From Planifilum sp021793745 (GTDB lineage Bacteria; Bacillota; Bacilli; Thermoactinomycetales; DSM-44946), in contig CALKAM010000006.1 of NCBI GenBank assembly GCA_937983105.1, positions 23,436-87,435 of the forward strand: a stretch of 64,000 nucleotides of DNA, read 5' to 3'. Below, one piece after another: positions 36,996-44,287 of the stretch. A program made the translations under genes and the position numbers. The notes under the pieces are model-generated. The model made no database searches. It was not told where the DNA came from and was given only the letters and a program-made list of their open reading frames with translations. The number at the start of each line of letters is the position of its first letter. Positions within the stretch are counted from its first letter, which is position 1.

Positions 36996-37047
36996 TCACC
37001 TCAGGTATAAAAAGGTTTTACCCTGTCCAAAATGTTTCCTGAGGTGA
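36996..37047 (+). promoter_or_regulatory. Inverted repeat covering the spoIIQ ribosome site
   Basis: TCACCTCAGG (36996-37005) is exactly complementary to CCTGAGGTGA (37038-37047), which contains the spoIIQ Shine-Dalgarno sequence GAGGTGA. RNA that includes both arms would hide the ribosome site in a hairpin with a 32-base loop. A GTATA at 37005-37009 resembles a sigma-F -35, but no good -10 follows. Confidence 0.65.
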
Positions 37048-37054
37048 TAGTCAA

Positions 37055-37717
37055 ATGAAACCCGAGCAACCCAACAATGTTCACAAGATGAAATGGCGAT
37101 TTCGATGGAAGCGCCTGTTTTCGAAAAAGTGGGCTTTCCCGGCAATCTATCTAGCAGCGGCTGCACTCATCCTGAGCCTGGTATGGTGGTATTCGGCCAG
37201 CCAGGGGCCCGGTCAAAACCCGAATACCGGGCTGGAGGAAGTTTTGAAACAGGAGCCGATGGAAGACGTCAACCAGCAGGAGGGGATGATCCTCCCCGTC
37301 GCTGAGGAAGCCCAAGCGAAGGTGAAGATGGGATTCTACAATGACGCCGGATCCGATCAATCCAAAGAGACTTCCCTCGTGAAATACGAAAACACCTATT
37401 GGCCACACTCCGGAGTGGACTTTGCTAGAGAAGACGGCAAGAGCTTCGATGTAGTCGCAGTCATGGACGGGAAGGTGGTCCGGGTCGAAGAAAATCCCCT
37501 TGTCGGACATCTGGTGGAGATTCAACATGATAACGGCTTGCTCACCGTTTACCAGAGCTTGTCCGACGTGAAAGTGAAAGAGGGGCAGACCGTTTCCAAG
37601 GGTGATCTGCTCGCCCGGGCCGGTGAGAGTAGTTTTGAGAAGGATGCCGGCGTGCACCTTCACTTTGAAGTCCGGAAGGATGGGCAGCCGCTCAATCCTG
37701 AACAATACCTCAAATGA
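37055..37717 (+). CDS. spoIIQ: Stage II sporulation protein Q, M23-type
   Basis: Forespore membrane protein that binds SpoIIIAH across the intermembrane space during engulfment. The 220-residue protein has one transmembrane segment (about 28-47) and a LytM/M23 domain (about 115-220). Zinc ligands H118 and D122 (PHSGVDFA) and H201/H203 (GVHLHFEV) are all present, unlike B. subtilis SpoIIQ, which lacks the first. However, the usual YxHL histidine is replaced in TVYQSLSDV, so peptidase activity is doubtful. It lies between spoIID and spoIIID as in Bacillales. The ribosome site is inside an inverted repeat. Confidence 0.93.
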   Translation: MKPEQPNNVHKMKWRFRWKRLFSKKWAFPAIYLAAAALILSLVWWYSASQGPGQNPNTGLEEVLKQEPMEDVNQQEGMILPVAEEAQAKVKMGFYNDAGSDQSKETSLVKYENTYWPHSGVDFAREDGKSFDVVAVMDGKVVRVEENPLVGHLVEIQHDNGLLTVYQSLSDVKVKEGQTVSKGDLLARAGESSFEKDAGVHLHFEVRKDGQPLNPEQYLK

Positions 37718-37742
37718 AGACCGCCCCCCCGGGGCGGTCTTC
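37716..37742 (+). terminator. Perfect hairpin at the spoIIQ stop
   Basis: GAAGACCGCCCC (37716-37727) and GGGGCGGTCTTC (37731-37742) form a 12-pair stem with a CCC loop. No T-run follows, so it may terminate weakly or protect the 3' end. Confidence 0.65.
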
Positions 37743-37888
37743 ATCTCCATGGCAACGATCGAAGGGGTGTGGACGGTTGACTCCAAAAAGTCGCGGTTTT
37801 TGGCTTGTCACTGCTTGTAACATGCGAATAACCGCTTAAACGGCTCATATAATGTACCAAACGTTCCGACGGAGGGAGGCGAGGGGGA

Positions 37889-38179
37889 GTGCATGATTAT
37901 ATCAAGGAGCGGACCATTAAGATCGGTCGTTACTTCGTTGAGACGCGAAATACGGTCCGCACCATCGCCAAGGAATTCGGGGTTTCCAAAAGCACGGTCC
38001 ATAAAGATTTGACGGAACGTCTGCCGGAGATCAATCCTGAACTTGCCCATAAGGTGAAGGAAATTCTGGAATATCATAAATCGATCCGTCATCTCCGAGG
38101 GGGCGAAGCGACCCGCATCAAATACAAGCGACAGCGCCCGAAAGTGGAAGAGAAGAAACGGGAAACCACCACCATCTAA
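37889..38179 (+). CDS. spoIIID: Stage III sporulation transcriptional regulator SpoIIID
   Basis: Small DNA-binding regulator of the mother cell that tunes the sigma-E and sigma-K regulons. The 96-residue protein is nearly identical in pattern to B. subtilis SpoIIID, starting HDYIKERTIKIGRYFVET, with the helix-turn-helix IAKEFGVSKSTVHKDLTERL and the basic C-terminal region. GTG start at 37889 after a GGAGG-rich stretch. mbl, which follows spoIIID in B. subtilis, is not present here. Confidence 0.97.
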   Translation: MHDYIKERTIKIGRYFVETRNTVRTIAKEFGVSKSTVHKDLTERLPEINPELAHKVKEILEYHKSIRHLRGGEATRIKYKRQRPKVEEKKRETTTI

Positions 38180-38482
38180 CGGAAAGCGACGTGCTTCGGC
38201 AGGCCAAGGGGATACATATTCCACATCGGGTCCAGGAAACAGAAGGAAATGGGAAATGTCGTCCGATATGGGTGAAAGCCGTTGTACTGCAAAAAGCCGG
38301 CTACCCCCTTTCCATCCCCTTTCAACAGGAGTAGACTTGGGAAAGCAATTGCGTTATATTCTCTATAGATACGGTGTCGCAGGTGGAAACTGACATCTGG
38401 CGCCGAACCGCCTCGTTTTTTTAGATGGACGAGCTGTTCGGTCAGGAACCGCCGGCGCGAACCCTTTGATGGAGAGGATAAC
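38180..38482. other. Unassigned spacer after spoIIID
   Basis: About 300 bases. A minus-strand frame of 112 codons crosses it, but its sequence is not recognisable and it lacks a clear ribosome site. A T-run after a weak GC hairpin lies near 38400-38423. No confident promoter or terminator. Confidence 0.4.
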
Positions 38483-39319
38483 ATGGTGGACCGTGAACAA
38501 CGCATTCCATCCAACGCCGTGGTTCAGGAAGGTTCTAGTAGTAAAGTCAGTGAGGACGGCGGTATCACGACAGTTCCCAGGGAAATCGATCCGGTGTTGG
38601 ATGATTCAGGAGATAAAGGGTTGAAAGGGAAATCTGCCCGCCCGAAGGACGAACCGAATGTGCGGAAGCCGGAGGCCGAAAAAGGGGAGGATCGGGGGCG
38701 CGGCGCTGTTCCGCCTCGGACGTCGGCGAAGGAATCCTCGACAGCTTCCCCTCGTTTGCCGGTCGGAAAGATGAAATGGAGCCAATTGGAGGAACAGGAA
38801 CCGGTTAACGGTGGACATCCTCAGCCGGAGGGGGAATACCGGGCCGACGCCCTTGACGCTCCGGAAGGGAAGGAAAAAGCCGAGGAAAGGGCGGATCGGA
38901 CATTTTCTCCTCCGAAGGCGGATCCCCCGGAGAAGGAGAGGAAGGCGCCCCGTTCTGATAAGGAATCCTTACTTCAAGGCGAAAAGAAGGAACCTTCCCG
39001 GGGAAGGAAGATACCCGTCGGTGTCCTGAAATGGCGAAAAGATGAGGAACTGGATGGGGAAAAGAAGGGGAATTTCCCGGGAAAAGGGTTCCGCTCACTC
39101 AAAATTTTTCCCCAAAAAGCCGAGAAATCGGATAAAGAGTTATCGGTGGCTCAACGCCGTCTGCGGAAGGCGGTCAAGGTGTTGTGGATTCCCTCACTGC
39201 TGTTCGGTTCGCTACTGATCGGACTGCTGATCGGCTATGCGGGATTGGGGGGGCAATCCCCACTGGAAGTGTTTGACCTCGATCTGTGGAAGCATATTTA
39301 TCAGCAGGTCTACGGATGA
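38483..39319 (+). CDS. EpuA-type membrane protein with long charged N-terminus
   Basis: Protein of 278 residues. The C-terminal 45 residues, LWIPSLLFGSLLIGLLIGYA then GQSPLEVFDLDLWKHIYQQV, match the EpuA family (often labelled DNA-directed RNA polymerase subunit beta), a one-helix membrane protein found near murA or fabZ in Bacilli. The first 230 residues are highly charged and low in complexity. Within them a motif occurs twice: RLPVGKMKWSQLEE (91-104) and KIPVGVLKWRKDEE (176-189). The start has GGAGAGGA upstream. Cytoplasmic tail function is unknown. Confidence 0.7.
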   Translation: MVDREQRIPSNAVVQEGSSSKVSEDGGITTVPREIDPVLDDSGDKGLKGKSARPKDEPNVRKPEAEKGEDRGRGAVPPRTSAKESSTASPRLPVGKMKWSQLEEQEPVNGGHPQPEGEYRADALDAPEGKEKAEERADRTFSPPKADPPEKERKAPRSDKESLLQGEKKEPSRGRKIPVGVLKWRKDEELDGEKKGNFPGKGFRSLKIFPQKAEKSDKELSVAQRRLRKAVKVLWIPSLLFGSLLIGLLIGYAGLGGQSPLEVFDLDLWKHIYQQVYG

Positions 39320-39325
39320 AGAGAA

Positions 39326-39362
39326 CCCGCCATGCCGGAGGGAGCGGCAGAGCGGGGTCTTT
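39326..39362 (+). terminator. Terminator after the EpuA-type gene
   Basis: CCCGC and TGCCG (39326-39337) pair with CGGCA and GCGGG (39345-39356) across a small internal loop, followed by a weak TCTTTC tract. Confidence 0.6.
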
Positions 39363-39396
39363 CACATTTCTCGCTTTTTCCAACCGGTGATTAGGG

Positions 39397-39402
39397 TATA
39401 AT
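39397..39402 (+). promoter_or_regulatory. -10 element before the phosphatidyltransferase gene
   Basis: A perfect TATAAT lies 31 bases before the GTG start. The -35 region is only T-rich (TTTTTC). Confidence 0.45.
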
Positions 39403-39433
39403 ACAAAAGGGAATCCGTAAGGAGGGACCCCGC

Positions 39434-39955
39434 GTGAACCTGCCCAACACACTTACGCTGCTCCGATTTTTTTTCATTCCGCTGTACCTGTTTTTGTACT
39501 TTTCGGAGATCCCAGGGAGAGTTTATTGGGCATTCGGGGTATTGCTCCTGGCCGGCTTGACCGATGTGATCGACGGCTACTTGGCGCGACGCAATCGTCA
39601 GGTGACGCAACTCGGGATCATGCTAGACCCGTTGGCGGACAAACTGCTGATGCTGGCGGTCTTCCTGTCTCTGCTGATCTCCCAGCGGATCAGCCTGTGG
39701 GCGGCGTTGGCCGTCTTTGCCCGCGACCTGGGAATGATCTTCGGATCGGCCTTTTTTCACTTTCGCGGCAAAAGGACGGTACCTGCCAATTTTCTGGGCA
39801 AACTGACCACATTCCTGTTTTATGTGGCCCTCTACCTCCTCCTTTTCGACTATCCCAATGCCGAGCACTTCTTGTGGATCGTCATCGCCCTCTCCTTTAT
39901 CACCTTCTTTATCTATCTATTCCAGTTCAAAATGCTGAATCAGCGGACCATGTGA
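39434..39955 (+). CDS. CDP-alcohol phosphatidyltransferase family protein
   Basis: Membrane enzyme of 173 residues with about five helices. The catalytic signature DG-x2-AR-x8-G-x3-D-x3-D is visible in DGYLARRNRQVTQLG followed by IMLDPLADK, placing it with PgsA and cardiolipin synthase-type transferases that use CDP-diacylglycerol. The N-terminus NLPNTLTLLRFFFIPLYL resembles PgsA, so phosphatidylglycerophosphate synthase is the likeliest role, but a paralogue is possible because pgsA of Bacilli lies elsewhere. GTG start after AAGGAGGGA. Confidence 0.85.
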   Translation: MNLPNTLTLLRFFFIPLYLFLYFSEIPGRVYWAFGVLLLAGLTDVIDGYLARRNRQVTQLGIMLDPLADKLLMLAVFLSLLISQRISLWAALAVFARDLGMIFGSAFFHFRGKRTVPANFLGKLTTFLFYVALYLLLFDYPNAEHFLWIVIALSFITFFIYLFQFKMLNQRTM

Positions 39956-39961
39956 TAGCAT

Positions 39962-40030
39962 AAAAAGGGTGCCGGCGGTCAGCCGGCCCCCTTTTATCTT
40001 AAACCCCCGCCCGAAAGGCGGGGGGCTTTT
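39962..40030 (+). terminator. Two consecutive intrinsic terminators
   Basis: First, AAAAGGGTGCCGGC with GCCGGCCCCCTTTT. Second, CCCCCGCC (40004-40011) with GGCGGGGG (40017-40024), then CTTTTCTT. They separate the phosphatidyltransferase from fabZ. Confidence 0.8.
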
Positions 40031-40098
40031 CTTAGTTTAAGGGAGATAGGTGAAAATCATACCCCACCCCTCAAATAGAAATTTCCGGACCCTTCCGT

Positions 40099-40104
40099 TA
40101 TAAT
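40099..40104 (+). promoter_or_regulatory. -10 element before fabZ
   Basis: Perfect TATAAT about 38 bases before the fabZ start, without a clear -35 hexamer. Confidence 0.45.
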
Positions 40105-40141
40105 GGGAACTGCACCAGGAATTTGAGAAAGGGGCGACGAA

Positions 40142-40573
40142 ATGGAACTAGATATCAAGGCGATTCAGGAGATCATTCCGCACCGATATCCCTTCTTGCT
40201 CGTCGATCGGATCGTCGAGTGGGAAGCGGGAAAGCGTGCGGTGGGAATTAAAAATGTTACCGTCAACGAACCCTTTTTTCAAGGGCATTTTCCCGAATAT
40301 CCGGTGATGCCCGGCGTGTTGATCGTGGAGGCGTTGGCTCAAGTGGGAGCGGTGGCGGTGCTGGGCATGGAGGAAAATCGAGGAAAATTGGCGTTTTTTG
40401 CAGGAATCGACAAATTCCGTTTTCGCGGACAGGTAAAACCGGGGGATGTGCTCCGGCTGGAGGTGGAGCTTCTCCGCCTGAAGGGAAGCGTGGGGAAGGG
40501 AAAGGCAACCGCCAAGGTGGATGGTCGCACCGTCGCGGAAGGAGAGCTGATGTTTGCCGTCGGCCAGGGATAA
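40142..40573 (+). CDS. fabZ: 3-hydroxyacyl-ACP dehydratase FabZ
   Basis: Dehydrates 3-hydroxyacyl-ACP in fatty-acid elongation. The 143-residue hotdog-fold protein contains PHRYPFLLVDRI and the catalytic HFPEYPVMPGVLIVEALAQ, with histidine and glutamate at the active site. GGGGCGACG precedes the ATG. In B. subtilis fabZ (ywpB) lies in the same part of the chromosome. Confidence 0.96.
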   Translation: MELDIKAIQEIIPHRYPFLLVDRIVEWEAGKRAVGIKNVTVNEPFFQGHFPEYPVMPGVLIVEALAQVGAVAVLGMEENRGKLAFFAGIDKFRFRGQVKPGDVLRLEVELLRLKGSVGKGKATAKVDGRTVAEGELMFAVGQG

Positions 40574-40789
40574 CGCGGTTCCAGGACAACCCTCCGTTCG
40601 GTTTCCGGACCACACCGGTGGCTAGGGATTGAAAGAGTTTGCAAATGGGTGGAATTCTGGAGGAAACTGGTCCTCTTGCGAAGAAATTTATGATAAACCC
40701 AGCAGCGATTCGGGGAAGGTGGTTCGCCGATATTTTTTTCGTTTTTCCATCCTTCATCGGAAGCAAGTTTCATTTGGGGGGATCCCGAA

Positions 40790-41860
40790 TTGAAAGTGGT
40801 TACGATTGTCGGTGCCCGTCCCCAGTTTATCAAGGCGGCACCGGTGCACCGCCTTCTCCGGAGAAGGGCAGAGGAGATTCTCGTACATACGGGTCAACAC
40901 TATGACCAACGATTGTCGGACGTGTTTTTTGACGAGCTGCACCTTCCGCATCCGGACTACCACCTGGGCGTCGGATCCAAAAATCACGGCGCCCAAACCG
41001 GGGAAATGCTCATGAAGGTGGAGGAAGTGCTGGAGAAGGTGCGGCCGGATGTGGTCTTGGTCTACGGTGATACCAACTCCACCCTGGCCGGGGCTTTGGC
41101 TGCGGCCAAGATGCACATCCCCGTCGCCCATGTGGAAGCGGGCCTGCGCAGTTTCAACCGGCGCATGCCCGAGGAGATCAACCGGATCCTGACGGATCAC
41201 CTGTCCCGGTGGCTGTTCTGCCCGACGCAGACAGCGGTCCAAAACCTGCACCGGGAGGGAATTGCGAAGAATGTGCACCTGACGGGGGACGTCATGTTGG
41301 ATGCGGTTTTGTATAACCGGAAGCTGGCGGAGGAGCGTTCCCGTATTCTGGAGCAGCTACAGCTAGACCCCCGCAGTTATTTGCTGGTCACCCTGCACCG
41401 GGCGGAAAACACCGACGACCCCCGGCGGTTGAAATCCATCGTGGCCGCCCTCAACGAATTATCCGTTTCCGCCGTTTTTCCCATGCACCCGCGGACGAGG
41501 GATCGACTGCGAAAAGTGGGGCTTTCCATTCAAAACCCCTTGGTGAAAGTGATCGAACCGGTGGGATACCTCGACATGCTCCAATTGGAGGCGAATGCGA
41601 TGAAAATCTTGACGGATTCAGGGGGCGTTCAGAAAGAGGCCTTTTTTCTTCAGGTGCCGGTGATCACCCTGCGCGACGAAACCGAGTGGATCGAAACGGT
41701 GGAACAGGGCGCCAACCGCTTGACGGGGGCGAACAAGGAAGCCATTTTGGAAGCTGTGGAACGATTCGAGGTGGATTACACCCGGGTTTCTTCCGTTTTT
41801 GGGGATGGTCGGGCCGCTGAACGGATCGTGGATCACCTCATGCGCGATATAGAGCTCTGA
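40790..41860 (+). CDS. wecB: UDP-GlcNAc-type 2-epimerase (non-hydrolysing)
   Basis: Converts a UDP-glucosamine-type sugar to its manno epimer. The 356-residue protein has the family signatures IVGARPQFIKAAPVHRLL, VLVYGDTNSTLAGALAA, HVEAGLRSFNRRMPEEINR and LTDSGGVQKEAFFL. It could be WecB/MnaA, acting on UDP-GlcNAc, or WbpI, acting on UDP-2,3-diacetamidoglucuronate; the neighbouring wbpA, B, D and E genes favour the second. TTG start at 40790 after GGGGGGAT. The 217 bases upstream show no gene. Confidence 0.9.
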   Translation: MKVVTIVGARPQFIKAAPVHRLLRRRAEEILVHTGQHYDQRLSDVFFDELHLPHPDYHLGVGSKNHGAQTGEMLMKVEEVLEKVRPDVVLVYGDTNSTLAGALAAAKMHIPVAHVEAGLRSFNRRMPEEINRILTDHLSRWLFCPTQTAVQNLHREGIAKNVHLTGDVMLDAVLYNRKLAEERSRILEQLQLDPRSYLLVTLHRAENTDDPRRLKSIVAALNELSVSAVFPMHPRTRDRLRKVGLSIQNPLVKVIEPVGYLDMLQLEANAMKILTDSGGVQKEAFFLQVPVITLRDETEWIETVEQGANRLTGANKEAILEAVERFEVDYTRVSSVFGDGRAAERIVDHLMRDIEL

Positions 41861-41904
41861 CCGCAGATGGAGGGCCAAAGCATGAGGCGAGGTGAAGAAA
41901 AGCG

Positions 41905-43098
41905 ATGAGTTTAAAAGTGCTTGTGATATCCCACATGTATCCGAATCCGGCCAACCCCATGTCCGGTATATTCGTGCATAATCAGGTAAAAGCCCTCAAA
42001 CAGGCCGGAGTGGAGTGTCGGGTACTTTCCCCCATTCCCCGTTTTCCCCTGTATCCCAAATGGCGGATGTATCGGCGGTTCCCGGCCCAGACGGTGATGG
42101 ACGGGATTCCGATTCACTATGTCCCCACGTGGATGTTCCCCGGTGGGATGTTTTTTTCTTCATACGGCAGGTTGTATTACATGTCCCTGTCGACGATTCT
42201 GCCTTCGCTTCGGGAAAAGTTTCCCTTTGACCTGATTCATTGTCATACCATTTATCCGGATGGCTATGCCGGCGGAATGTTGAAGGAACGGTTTTCCGTC
42301 CCGGTGGTGAGCTCGATCCACGGATCGGACATTCTTCTCTACCCCCATCGGAGTCGGGGCGTTCTCCGCAAAACGGAGCAAGCACTCCGAATGAACGACC
42401 ATATCATTGCGGTGAGCCATTTGCTGATGAAGAAGTCGCAGCAAGTGGTGGCCGGAGTGGTCGGATCGACCATCTACAACGGCTTTGATCCGAGCCGGTT
42501 TTATCCTATCGATACGAAGGCGGCCCGGAAGAAGCTGGGTCAATCGCCGGAGGAAAAAGTGGTGCTGTTTGTCGGCAATTTGAAGTCCGTCAAGGGGCTT
42601 CAGGTGCTGCTGAAGGCGTTTTGCCGGGTGGTGAAACAGGTGCCGAAGGCCCGCCTGATCCTGGTGGGTGACGGTCCCCTCCGTTCGCTGTTGAAACGGC
42701 AAGCGAGGGAATTGGATTTGGAGGAGAAGGTGACTTTTGTCGGCCGGCGTCCCCATGATGAAATCCCTCTCTGGCTCAACAGCAGCGATGTGGTCGTTTT
42801 GCCCAGCTTGAGCGAAGGGTTTGGCGGTGTCGTCTTGGAGGCCATGGGTTGCGGGAAACCGGTGGTGGCGACCGATGTCGCGGGAGCCTCGGAGATTGTG
42901 CAGCATCGCAAGAGCGGCTATTTGGTGAAGCCGAAGGATGTGGATGGTCTTGCCCAGTACCTGACCATTCTGCTGAAGGACGAGAGCGGATTGATCGAGG
43001 ACATGGGGGAGCGGGCCTATGTCGTCTCCGGCAACTACACCTGGAAGCAAAACGCCGCCCAGGTGATTGAAGTGTACCGCCGATTGTTAAGCCAATGA
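41905..43098 (+). CDS. Glycosyltransferase family 4 (TuaC-like)
   Basis: GT-B glycosyltransferase of 397 residues. The N-terminal half has an open GMFVHNQV-like acceptor site (SGIFVHNQVKALKQAGV) and HCHTIYPDG. The C-terminal half shows the nucleotide-sugar binding signature LPSLSEGFGGVVLEAMGCGKPVV with the EX7E motif. It resembles B. subtilis TuaC, which acts in teichuronic acid assembly. Lies 44 bases after the epimerase gene and likely adds a sugar to the lipid-linked repeat unit. Donor sugar is unknown. Confidence 0.88.
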   Translation: MSLKVLVISHMYPNPANPMSGIFVHNQVKALKQAGVECRVLSPIPRFPLYPKWRMYRRFPAQTVMDGIPIHYVPTWMFPGGMFFSSYGRLYYMSLSTILPSLREKFPFDLIHCHTIYPDGYAGGMLKERFSVPVVSSIHGSDILLYPHRSRGVLRKTEQALRMNDHIIAVSHLLMKKSQQVVAGVVGSTIYNGFDPSRFYPIDTKAARKKLGQSPEEKVVLFVGNLKSVKGLQVLLKAFCRVVKQVPKARLILVGDGPLRSLLKRQARELDLEEKVTFVGRRPHDEIPLWLNSSDVVVLPSLSEGFGGVVLEAMGCGKPVVATDVAGASEIVQHRKSGYLVKPKDVDGLAQYLTILLKDESGLIEDMGERAYVVSGNYTWKQNAAQVIEVYRRLLSQ

Positions 43099-43144
43099 TA
43101 AGGTTTTTTGGAGATTGTTAAAGGGGATACAAAATAGGAACCTT

Positions 43145-43190
43145 TTATGTTACAGTGAATGGTGGGGTTTGTAATCTTTCTGTAACATAA
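43145..43190 (+). promoter_or_regulatory. WalR-type site inside an 11-base inverted repeat before wbpB
   Basis: TGTAAT-CTTTC-TGTAAC (43170-43186) matches the WalR/YycF consensus TGTWAH-N5-TGTWAH. A third half-site, TGTTAC (43148-43153), lies on the same 11-base lattice. TTATGTTACAG (43145-43155) and CTGTAACATAA (43180-43190) are perfect inverted arms. The site lies 45-90 bases before wbpB. I could not assign a -35/-10 pair. Confidence 0.65.
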
Positions 43191-43232
43191 GAGCAACAAA
43201 AATGATCTTCCACGGCCGAAAGAGGGATCAGG

Positions 43233-44258
43233 GTGGTACGATACGGGATTGTGGGATGCGGCCACATCGCCAAAAAACATGTGGCTGCCATCTCAAAAAC
43301 GGACGGAGCCGAGCTGGTTGCCGTCTGCGATAAGGATCCTGAACGGATGGATCCCTTTGCCCGTGAGGGTATCCGGGCTTACACCGATCCGGGGCAGATG
43401 CTGGACGACGGCGCCGTTGATGTGGTGTCCATCTGCACCCCCAGCGGCCTGCACGCGGAACTGGCCATCCGTGCGGCCCAGGCGGGAAAACACCTGGTGG
43501 TTGAGAAGCCGATGGCCATGAACCTGGACGAGGCAGATCGGATGATCGCCGCCTGTGAAAAGAGCGGCGTCTTGATGACGGTGGTTCATCCCAACCGCTT
43601 CCGACCTGCGCTGATCGAACTGAAACGGCGGATGGAAGAGGGGGCGTTCGGGACCATCGGCCATGCCAATGCCACCCTCCGCTGGAATCGGAATCAAGCC
43701 TACTATGACCAGGCCGCGTGGCGCGGGACCCGGGCTATGGACGGCGGCGTGCTGATGAACCAGGCCATTCACAACCTGGACCTGCTCCTGTGGCTCATGG
43801 GGGATGTGGAAGAAGTCGCCTCTTATCAGGCGACCCGAATTCGCCGGATCGAGGCGGAGGACACCTCCGTATCGGTGCTCCGTTTCAAGAGCGGGGCCCT
43901 CGGTGTTATCGAGGCGGCGGTCACCGTCTATCCCCGGAATCTGGAGGAGTCCCTGGCCATCTTCGGTGAAAAGGGAACGGCGGTGATCGGCGGTCCGACG
44001 GCCAACTGGATTAAATGCTGGCAGTTTGCCGATTTGACGGAGGAGGAGGCCCGGGCGACCGTCGCCCGGGTGGAAAAAGATCCGTACGGGGTTCCCGGTC
44101 ACCAATGCATCATCGAGGATATGACCGAGGCGGTGCGGACCGGTCGGAAGCCGAAAATCACCGGGGAGGACGGGCGGCGCGCATTGGAGCTGGTGATCGC
44201 CTGCCAACGGGCTGCCGAAACCGGCCGCCCCGTACGGCTGGACGCACTCAAAACCTAA
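43233..44258 (+). CDS. wbpB: Gfo/Idh/MocA oxidoreductase, WbpB-like
   Basis: NAD-dependent dehydrogenase of 341 residues. The Rossmann motif GIVGCGHIAKKH starts the protein, and the catalytic EKPMAMN motif follows near residue 93. Together with the next three genes it fits WbpB/WlbA, which oxidises C3 of UDP-GlcNAc-uronic acid on the way to UDP-2,3-diacetamido sugars. The GTG at 43233 has AGAGGGA upstream. It is the first gene after the WalR-type site and probably starts a transcript that runs to the sugar epimerase. Confidence 0.8.
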   Translation: MVRYGIVGCGHIAKKHVAAISKTDGAELVAVCDKDPERMDPFAREGIRAYTDPGQMLDDGAVDVVSICTPSGLHAELAIRAAQAGKHLVVEKPMAMNLDEADRMIAACEKSGVLMTVVHPNRFRPALIELKRRMEEGAFGTIGHANATLRWNRNQAYYDQAAWRGTRAMDGGVLMNQAIHNLDLLLWLMGDVEEVASYQATRIRRIEAEDTSVSVLRFKSGALGVIEAAVTVYPRNLEESLAIFGEKGTAVIGGPTANWIKCWQFADLTEEEARATVARVEKDPYGVPGHQCIIEDMTEAVRTGRKPKITGEDGRRALELVIACQRAAETGRPVRLDALKT

Positions 44259-44287
44259 TTCCCAAAAAAGGCGGGTGGCAACCACCG

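Noticed and set aside
37005..37035. Sigma-F promoter for spoIIQ (GTATA as -35)
   Set aside because: The -10 region TCCAAAATGT does not fit the GGNNANANT pattern, and the start point would fall inside the ribosome site.
38176..38514. A 112-codon minus-strand frame after spoIIID
   Set aside because: No clear ribosome site, overlaps the start of the EpuA-type gene and is not recognisable.
43148..43186. PhoP (Pho box) as the first interpretation of the 11-base repeats
   Set aside because: The reverse-strand repeats fit TTHACA only loosely, whereas all three sites fit the WalR consensus exactly. PhoP is kept as an alternative, not excluded.
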